Positions 6,175 through 10,626 of a stretch of DNA of 10,626 nt are shown here, one piece after another. This DNA comes from Finegoldia magna (GTDB lineage: Bacteria > Bacillota > Clostridia > Tissierellales > Peptoniphilaceae). The position numbers and the translations under genes are program-made. Each line of letters starts with the position of its first letter. Within the stretch, counting starts at the first letter, position 1. The stretch is from assembly GCF_018371055.1 (NCBI RefSeq), contig NZ_JAGYZD010000037.1:1-10626 (forward strand). The letters are read 5' to 3'. The notes beneath the pieces are model-generated. The model did no database searches, was not told the DNA's origin, and saw only the letters and a program-made list of their open reading frames with translations.

Positions 6175-6834
6175 ATGGAAATATTAAAAATTGAAAATTT
6201 GACAAAAAGTTACATCATCAATAAAGATAGAAAAAACGAAGTACTAAAAGATTTGAACCTAACGGTTGATGAAAATGACTACATCGCTATAGTTGGAGCC
6301 AGCGGTGCAGGAAAAAGTACGCTATTAAATGTGATCTTGGGATTTTTGAATTACGACGAAGGAAGCGTAAAGCTTTTCTCCAAAGAAGTCAAAGATTTTA
6401 CGGACGCTGAAATATCAGATCTTCGTTCGAAAAAAGTATCATTCGTACCACAAGATTTAATCGTGTTTCCAGCCTTAACTGTAAGAGAAAACCTAGAAAT
6501 GAAAGCGGAAATCTCAGGCGTATCAAATTTTGATTATGAAAAATTCATCAAAAAATACGACATGGAAGAACTTCTTCAACTAAACAGTGCGAAGAATTTA
6601 TCCGGTGGAGAAATCAAAAAGCTAATGATTTTAAGAGCGTTGATAAATGAACCTGAGCTTTTAATATTAGACGAACCAACAGCTAACTTGGATGAAGAAT
6701 ACGTCGACAAATTCTTGGACTTGCTCGATGAATTGAATAAGAAAATGACACTTATATGTGTAACTCACGATTCAAGACTCAAAAACAGAGCGAAAAAAGT
6801 GTACAAATTATCGGGGAAAAATTTAACAGAATAA
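6175..6834 (+). CDS. ABC transporter ATP-binding protein, LolD/MacB type
   Basis: This 219-residue ATPase is the length usual for the LolD/FtsE/MacB-partner class. Motifs are complete: Walker A GASGAGKST (41-49), Q-loop Gln93 in FVPQDLIVFPALTVREN, signature LSGGE (142-146), Walker B LLILDEP (162-168) followed by TANLD, and the switch His198 in VTHD. LDEPTANLD is characteristic of this class, as opposed to LDEPLGALD in the importer ATPase upstream. The gene starts immediately after the FtsX-type permease, with GAGAGG (6162-6167) inside the end of that gene as ribosome site, and the two surely form one transporter. It is the last gene of the operon, and a strong terminator follows within 10 bases. 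Confidence 0.92.
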   Translation: MEILKIENLTKSYIINKDRKNEVLKDLNLTVDENDYIAIVGASGAGKSTLLNVILGFLNYDEGSVKLFSKEVKDFTDAEISDLRSKKVSFVPQDLIVFPALTVRENLEMKAEISGVSNFDYEKFIKKYDMEELLQLNSAKNLSGGEIKKLMILRALINEPELLILDEPTANLDEEYVDKFLDLLDELNKKMTLICVTHDSRLKNRAKKVYKLSGKNLTE

Positions 6835-6839
6835 TATAG

Positions 6840-6882
6840 AATGACCTTTAAAAGTTTAATGACTTTGGAGGTCATTTTTTTA
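6840..6882 (+). terminator. Rho-independent terminator of the ABC operon
   Basis: AATGACCT (6840-6847) pairs with AGGTCATT (6869-6876), extended by G-U pairs and an inner helix of AAAGT (6851-6855) with ACTTT (6862-6866). A T-run begins at 6875. It lies directly after the last stop codon of the operon. Confidence 0.88.
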
Positions 6883-6890
6883 TGCAATCA

Positions 6891-6919
6891 TTGACAAGTT
6901 AATTTACTAAGAATAAAAT
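6891..6919 (+). promoter_or_regulatory. Near-consensus sigma-A promoter
   Basis: TTGACA (6891-6896), 17 bases, TAAAAT (6914-6919). The -35 box and spacing are perfect and the -10 differs at one position, which makes it the best promoter in the window. Transcription would start near 6926, about 190 bases before the small membrane-protein gene at 7119, and would first cross the apparent gene remnant at 6946-7106. Confidence 0.75.
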
Positions 6920-6945
6920 CTAATTGAGAGAAGAAGGTAAAATAA

Positions 6946-7106
6946 ATTAAAGTATTAGAAGCTACAATGAAAGAGACACGTATACTCATTAAAATGGCTA
7001 CAAAAATATGTGATAACGAAATGTTTACGAATTAGAAGAATTTAAAGAAATTCTACAGTCAGATGAAGAATCAAACAGGATTATTTGTTTCAAGAAAGGT
7101 TTATAA
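6946..7106 (+). pseudogene. Possible decayed small ORF
   Basis: Behind the strong promoter and an AAGAAGG at 6930-6936 there is a short reading frame (IKVLEATMKETRILIKMATKICDNEM, first ATG at 6967) that stops at 7033-7035. A second frame takes over around 7032 with VYELEEFKEILQSD and NRIICFKKGL, ending in TAA at 7104-7106. Both pieces look protein-like, and one single-base shift near 7020-7032 would join them into about 50 residues. The position 6-9 bases after the ribosome-like site holds ATT, not a normal start. This could be a dead gene, a 5' leader, or chance in AT-rich DNA. I do not recognise the protein. Confidence 0.25.
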
Positions 7107-7118
7107 ATTTGAGAAGAC

Positions 7119-7361
7119 ATGGAAATATTTAAAATACTTTTACCTTTGATTATAACGGTGATATTAGTCCTAATCGTCATCAAAAAATCGAAAACACAAT
7201 CAAAAAATTCGCCTGAAAATTATATGTCATTTGGGATGGCATTGGGAATGATGCTAGGCGCGGGTTTAGGAACTATCTCCGATAAATTCGACATTGCGAC
7301 TTCGATATCAATCGGTATGCTTTTGGGTATGGTTATAGGAATGAGCATAACAAAAAAATAA
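7119..7361 (+). CDS. Small membrane protein with glycine-zipper-like repeats
   Basis: This 80-residue hydrophobic protein has a first membrane helix at about 6-22 (LLPLIITVILVLIVI), a basic, polar stretch (KKSKTQSKNSPEN), and two glycine- and methionine-rich helices. These have similar sequence and spacing, FGMALGMMLGAGLG and IGMLLGMVIGMSI, separated by SDKFDIATS, and the protein ends in KK. The repeating G-x-x-x-G pattern suggests tight helix packing and self-association in the membrane. Similar small proteins with G-M-x-x-G repeats are scattered through Firmicutes without a known job. The ribosome site is weak (GAGAAG two bases before ATG), but the frame has a clear membrane pattern and its own terminator. 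The function is unknown. Confidence 0.65.
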   Translation: MEIFKILLPLIITVILVLIVIKKSKTQSKNSPENYMSFGMALGMMLGAGLGTISDKFDIATSISIGMLLGMVIGMSITKK

Positions 7362-7375
7362 ATTTATACGAGTAT

Positions 7376-7401
7376 GGCACCAGTAAGAAGGTGTCTTTTT
7401 T
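7376..7401 (+). terminator. Short Rho-independent terminator
   Basis: GGCACC (7376-7381) pairs with GGTGTC (7390-7395, one G-U pair) around an 8-base loop and runs straight into six Ts. It lies just after the small membrane-protein gene. Confidence 0.6.
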
Positions 7402-7434
7402 ATGTTATATGCACAATAAATCTTTGTAAAATAT

Positions 7435-7462
7435 TTGTAAAAATATCAAGAATTGGTATAAA
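7435..7462 (+). promoter_or_regulatory. Probable promoter of the DUF3137-lemA operon
   Basis: TTGTAA (7435-7440), 16 bases, TATAAA (7457-7462), with TGG before the -10 as an extended element. The start would be near 7469, leaving a leader of about 70 bases that contains the 8-bp palindrome TTCGCGAA (7473-7480) and a second TATAAA at 7490-7495. Confidence 0.5.
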
Positions 7463-7539
7463 TAGCTTATTTTTCGCGAATAATCGGGTATAAATATAAA
7501 TGAAAGCATGTACAAAAATAGTGAGTGAAAGGAAAAGCA

Positions 7540-8490
7540 GTGAGGAAAAAATACAGGGATAAATTCACCAATCCCGAAATAGTAAAGCGAATTGAACAAA
7601 TAGAAAATTCTCCACAAATGCAATCAAAACTACATTCAGTAAAAAATGGAATGAAGGACAACATCATTAATCCATTTTTAGTTATAGGTGCTATGGTTGG
7701 ATTTATTGCATTAAGAGCGATGCTAGGAATTTATTCAATTCTTGTCATGGCGGCTTTAGTATATTTTTGGAACAAATATTCAAAACAACGAAGAACTGAA
7801 CTTGCAACATCCTACACTGATAATTTCCTATTACCAGTGTTGAATGAAATCTTGCCGGATACAACAATTGATTATTCTAAGAAAGTTGATGTGAAAGTGA
7901 TGCAAAGGTTGGTTCCTAATTCTGAGTATTATTTTGGAAACTGCCACATAGTATTTGGTGATGATTACAAAACAGAGTTTTCTAATATGCAAGCATACAC
8001 AGAAACTGAAGATAGTGAAGGACACACACGACAAACTATTGATTTTTGTGGACAGGTTTTGATGGCGAAATTTGACACTAAAATAAATGGACACATAAGA
8101 GTAGTTCCCATAAAAAAAGGGAAAGTGCTTGGGTTTAGAAATCATGGAAGCTACGGAAGGAAAACCAAAATAGAAAAAGAAATTGAGACGGAATCCATTG
8201 AATTTAACAACTCATACGCAATATATTCAACAGATGATTTCTACACAAGACTAATTTTAGATCCTAAAATTATAGAGTTATTGAACGATTGGAAAGAAAA
8301 AATGAGAGTGTGCTTGTACATGAACGAACAATACATCTCCGTATCATTTGAATCAAATGCGTTTTTATTTGCATTACCACAAACGAAAAAACAAGTTGAT
8401 GAATTGTCGCTTTCAACAGAATACGAAAAAGTTAGAGAAAAATTATCAGGATTTTACTCTCTAATAGATATAATAGGTGAAAAATTATAA
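7540..8490 (+). CDS. DUF3137 family membrane protein
   Basis: This 316-residue protein matches the DUF3137 pattern as I know it. It has a charged N-terminal cytoplasmic stretch, two close membrane helices (about 43-60 and 62-79), and a soluble domain with GHTRQTIDFCGQVLMAKFD (161-179). Further on come ETESIEFNNSYAIYSTDD (216-233), LILDPKIIELL and a C-terminal ISVSFESNAFLFAL strand pair. The function of the family is not established. I start at the GTG at 7540, which follows GAAAGGA (7527-7533) by 6 bases. The GTG at 7525 adds five residues but has no ribosome site, and there is no ATG. The lemA-like gene follows after 9 bases and uses an AAGGAG that overlaps this gene's stop, so the two are co-transcribed and probably act together at the membrane. 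Confidence 0.82.
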   Translation: MRKKYRDKFTNPEIVKRIEQIENSPQMQSKLHSVKNGMKDNIINPFLVIGAMVGFIALRAMLGIYSILVMAALVYFWNKYSKQRRTELATSYTDNFLLPVLNEILPDTTIDYSKKVDVKVMQRLVPNSEYYFGNCHIVFGDDYKTEFSNMQAYTETEDSEGHTRQTIDFCGQVLMAKFDTKINGHIRVVPIKKGKVLGFRNHGSYGRKTKIEKEIETESIEFNNSYAIYSTDDFYTRLILDPKIIELLNDWKEKMRVCLYMNEQYISVSFESNAFLFALPQTKKQVDELSLSTEYEKVREKLSGFYSLIDIIGEKL

Positions 8491-8499
8491 GGAGAAATT

Positions 8500-9078
8500 A
8501 TGGACAGATTTTTAAATTCGGAATTCACAGCAATTGGAATAATTGCATTAATCATTTTAATAGTATTAATTTGGTGGGTAAAAACATCGAATAGATTTAA
8601 CCGATACAAAGTCGTAATAGACGAATCCAAGAAAAACGTAGACATTGCACTAGCCAAAAGATACGACACAATTTGTGAAATGATAAAAGTTGCCAAATCA
8701 TACGCAAGACATGAAGCCTCAACTTTTTCGGATGTAATTAAACTTCGACAAAATGCAAATATCAAAGAATTCAACGCAGCAATACAAAACCAAGACCGTG
8801 AAATCAGCAAAATATTTGCACTTGCAGAAAGCTACCCTGACCTCAAATCATCACAAGAATTCATCAATCTTCAAGACGAAATCAGCGACGAAAATGAACA
8901 ATTAGCAGCCGCAAAGAGAATAGTAAACAACAATATCAGCATAATAAATCAAGAAATCGTGTCTTTTCCAAAATCTGTTGTTGCAAAATCTAAAGGATTG
9001 AAAGAAATGGAATTTCTTAAAGAACAAAACATAGACAGCAAAAGGTCGATAAGTGAATTCGACTATGATGTTAAATAG
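8500..9078 (+). CDS. lemA: LemA family protein
   Basis: This 192-residue protein has the LemA layout: a short N-terminal head, one membrane helix (about 10-27, AIGIIALIILIVLIWWV), then an all-helical domain. Landmarks are NRFNRYKVVIDESKKNVDIALAKRYD (31-56), where LemA proteins carry YN.l......v..a...v...l..R, then LAESYPDLKSSQEFINLQDEI (108-128), and AKRIVNNNISIINQEIVSFP (138-157). These match the family's YP.L.....F..L..el and A...YN..v..yN..i..fP blocks. The last block here has NN for the usual YN. LemA proteins are membrane-anchored helical bundles of uncertain role. AAGGAG lies 5 bases before the ATG and overlaps the DUF3137 stop, so the pair is one operon. Confidence 0.88.
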   Translation: MDRFLNSEFTAIGIIALIILIVLIWWVKTSNRFNRYKVVIDESKKNVDIALAKRYDTICEMIKVAKSYARHEASTFSDVIKLRQNANIKEFNAAIQNQDREISKIFALAESYPDLKSSQEFINLQDEISDENEQLAAAKRIVNNNISIINQEIVSFPKSVVAKSKGLKEMEFLKEQNIDSKRSISEFDYDVK

Positions 9079-9095
9079 TCGTTTAAAATGGGGTT

Positions 9096-9130
9096 AACTT
9101 CTGAGGTTGGAGTGATCTTGGAAGTTTTTT
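9096..9130 (+). terminator. Weak possible terminator after lemA
   Basis: AACTTC (9096-9101) is complementary to GAAGTT (9121-9126), followed by a T-run to 9130. The 19-base loop has little inner pairing, so the hairpin is modest. It is the only candidate between lemA and the next promoter. Confidence 0.4.
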
Positions 9131-9158
9131 GATAGGAGAAAAATAATTCATAAAAATA

Positions 9159-9187
9159 TTGCAAAAAAAATATATAAGGAATACAAT
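9159..9187 (+). promoter_or_regulatory. Promoter of the secreted LRR protein gene
   Basis: TTGCAA (9159-9164), 17 bases, TACAAT (9182-9187). Transcription would start near 9194, leaving a leader of about 58 bases that holds an 8-bp hairpin (9203-9230) directly before the ribosome site. Confidence 0.6.
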
Positions 9188-9202
9188 ATAGTTAACCAAA
9201 AG

Positions 9203-9230
9203 ACTTTTGTAAATAGGAAATCACAAAAGT
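9203..9230 (+). promoter_or_regulatory. 5' leader hairpin
   Basis: ACTTTTGT (9203-9210) pairs exactly with ACAAAAGT (9223-9230) around a 12-base loop, just before the GGAGGG ribosome site (9241-9246). CAAA at 9197-9200 could instead pair with TTTG at 9206-9209, giving two exclusive folds. The plain reading is an mRNA-stabilising 5' hairpin. Regulation by switching is possible but unproven. Confidence 0.4.
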
Positions 9231-9251
9231 TAATAAAAACGGAGGGAAATT

Positions 9252-10626
9252 ATGAAAAAAACAAGTAAGTTAATCAAAGTAATCCTTGCATTTGCATTGA
9301 TTATAGGAGCGTTTTCATTTAACTCATCATTTGCTGCTGGGCAAGATGTTGAAATCAATGAAACAAACTTTCCTGATGCTAAGTTCAGGGAATATGTAAA
9401 AGAATTTGATGAAAATCGAGACGAAAAATTAAGCAAAGAAGAAATTAAATCGGTAACAAGTATTAATACAATTGTAAATACACCAAAAAACTTTAAAGGT
9501 ATTGAGTATTTTACTGAGATAAAATCATTTTCTGCTTCTGATAATGTAAAAAATATTGATTTATCTAAAAATACAAAACTTGAGAAAATCTATTGCACTC
9601 TTAACAAAAATTTAAAAGAGTTGGATTTAAGTAAAAACACAGAGTTAAAAGAATTAGACTTATCAGATAATGCTCTTACAAAATTAGATTTGAGTAATAA
9701 TAGTAAACTTGAAGAAGTTAATTTATGGCATAACAAAATAAAAGAAATTAATCTTACAAATTGTGTGAACTTAAAAAAAATAATCTTAACTTATAACGAG
9801 TTAAAGGAATTAGATTTGTCAGATTGCGTAAATCTTAAGGATCTTGATTGTGAAAATAACAATCTAGAAACAATAGATATTAGTAAGAATAAACAATTAC
9901 AAAGCATAAATGCTAGAAGTAATAGATTACAAGCGATAGACACTACTAAAAATAGAGAATTAAGTTTTTTTGTAGTGGATTTGCAAACATTTGATTATTA
10001 TACAGGTATTAATCACAAGGTTATTTATTTAGAAAAACTTCCTGGTAATCCTAATCCAAAAAGAATAAAGGAACTAGAAAATGGAGAATTAGTAGGAAAT
10101 AAAATAGTGTTGGATAAAGGTAAAGAATCTGTAAGATATTCTTACGAAAGTAGACCTGGAGAAATTCAACGTGAATTTGGAGATTTATTGAGGATACAAA
10201 TAAATGTAAAAACAGGATTTACAGACGATGAAGACCAACCATCTGAGAAACCACAACCAACAGAAGAAAATAGAATTTCCGGAAGGAATAGAATAGATAC
10301 AGCAATAGAAGTATCCAAAAAATACTACGAAAAAGCAAACACAGTAATAATTGCTAGAAGTGATGAATATCCTGACTCACTAACAGCGTCACCATTAGCA
10401 AAAAAATTGAATGCGCCTATATTATTGACATCCAAAAATGAATTAGAAAAAACAGTAAAAGCAGAAATAAAAAGATTAAAAGCAACAAATATAATTATCG
10501 TAGGTGGAGTAAATTCTATATCAACTAAAGTAGAAAAAGAATTAAGACAATATGATAAAGAAATAGAAAGAATAGCTGGACACAGTAGATATGAAACATC
10601 AGCAGCTATAGCAGAAAGACTTTTAA
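9252..10626 (+). CDS. Secreted LRR protein with EF-hand-like loop and cell-wall-binding repeats (3' end outside window)
   Basis: This frame begins 6 bases after GGAGGG and stays open to the window end (458 codons). A signal peptide (1 to about 29: lysines, hydrophobic core, SFAA) directs export. Residues 39-66 (NFPDAKFREYV, then D53-E-N55-R-D57-E-K-L-S61-K-E-E64) form an EF-hand-like calcium loop with all acidic positions in register. About 99-240 is a leucine-rich repeat domain with alternating LKELDLSKN and L-x-x-L-D-L-S-x-N/C units. A strand-rich segment follows (about 245-320), then an acidic proline-containing linker (322-340). From 341 comes the first cell-wall-binding repeat 2 unit (ISGRNRIDTAIEVSKKYY, VIIARSDEYPDSL, APILLTS, IIIVGGVNSIS), and a second unit starts at about 440 (RIAGHSRYETSAAIAERLL). 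Proteins of this build are non-covalently attached surface proteins, often adhesins. Normally three wall-binding repeats would be expected, so more sequence should lie downstream. Confidence 0.88.
   Translation, partial: MKKTSKLIKVILAFALIIGAFSFNSSFAAGQDVEINETNFPDAKFREYVKEFDENRDEKLSKEEIKSVTSINTIVNTPKNFKGIEYFTEIKSFSASDNVKNIDLSKNTKLEKIYCTLNKNLKELDLSKNTELKELDLSDNALTKLDLSNNSKLEEVNLWHNKIKEINLTNCVNLKKIILTYNELKELDLSDCVNLKDLDCENNNLETIDISKNKQLQSINARSNRLQAIDTTKNRELSFFVVDLQTFDYYTGINHKVIYLEKLPGNPNPKRIKELENGELVGNKIVLDKGKESVRYSYESRPGEIQREFGDLLRIQINVKTGFTDDEDQPSEKPQPTEENRISGRNRIDTAIEVSKKYYEKANTVIIARSDEYPDSLTASPLAKKLNAPILLTSKNELEKTVKAEIKRLKATNIIIVGGVNSISTKVEKELRQYDKEIERIAGHSRYETSAAIAERLL

Noticed and set aside
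7525..7539. Upstream GTG start for the DUF3137 protein
   Set aside because: No ribosome site precedes it, while GAAAGGA is ideally placed for the GTG at 7540.
1..10626. CRISPR array, tRNA, rRNA, insertion sequence or in-frame selenocysteine TGA
   Set aside because: I saw no regularly spaced repeats, no cloverleaf or CCA end, no transposase gene, and no gene here that needs read-through of a TGA.

Overview
The window is AT-rich DNA with dense Gram-positive ribosome-binding sites (AGGAGG, AAGGAG), short intergenic gaps and simple hairpin terminators. A lipobox lipoprotein, a NitT/TauT-type importer, a LemA protein and a secreted leucine-rich-repeat (LRR) protein with Clostridial-type cell-wall-binding repeats point to a low-GC Firmicute of the anaerobic-coccus/Clostridia group. 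Finegoldia magna or a close relative is my best guess. This is inferred from gene style and was not tested by any search.

Layout. Positions 1-123 hold the last 40 codons of a membrane protein. Positions 124-390 are a gene-free stretch with an elaborate set of inverted repeats, followed by a bidirectional terminator. A LysR-type regulator (437-1336, minus strand) is transcribed away from a six-gene plus-strand operon (1687-6834). The 350-bp region between them carries two perfect palindromes. The operon encodes a substrate-binding lipoprotein, a permease and an ATPase (a complete NitT/TauT/sulfonate-type importer), then a four-helix DUF4418-like membrane protein, an FtsX/MacB-type permease and a LolD-type ATPase (a complete second ABC module of the type that acts on extracytoplasmic substrates). 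Genes overlap, abut or lie 11 bp apart, except for a hairpin gap after the lipoprotein. A strong terminator closes the operon at 6840-6882.

Downstream, a near-consensus promoter precedes what looks like a decayed small ORF. Then come a small glycine-zipper-like membrane protein (7119-7361), a two-gene operon of a DUF3137 protein and a LemA protein (7540-9078), and a secreted LRR protein (9252 to the window end) with an EF-hand-like loop and a cell-wall-binding repeat domain, cut by the window edge.

The most interesting part is the six-gene operon. Three of its extracytoplasmic parts carry cysteines in striking arrangements: the binding protein (single Cys plus a Cys-Cys pair), both outward loops of the DUF4418-like protein (Cys/Met/His-rich), and the FtsX ectodomain (Ser-Cys-Cys-Ser). 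I infer that importer and FtsX module serve one thiol- or metal-related substrate or stress under the LysR regulator. The substrate cannot be read from the sequence.
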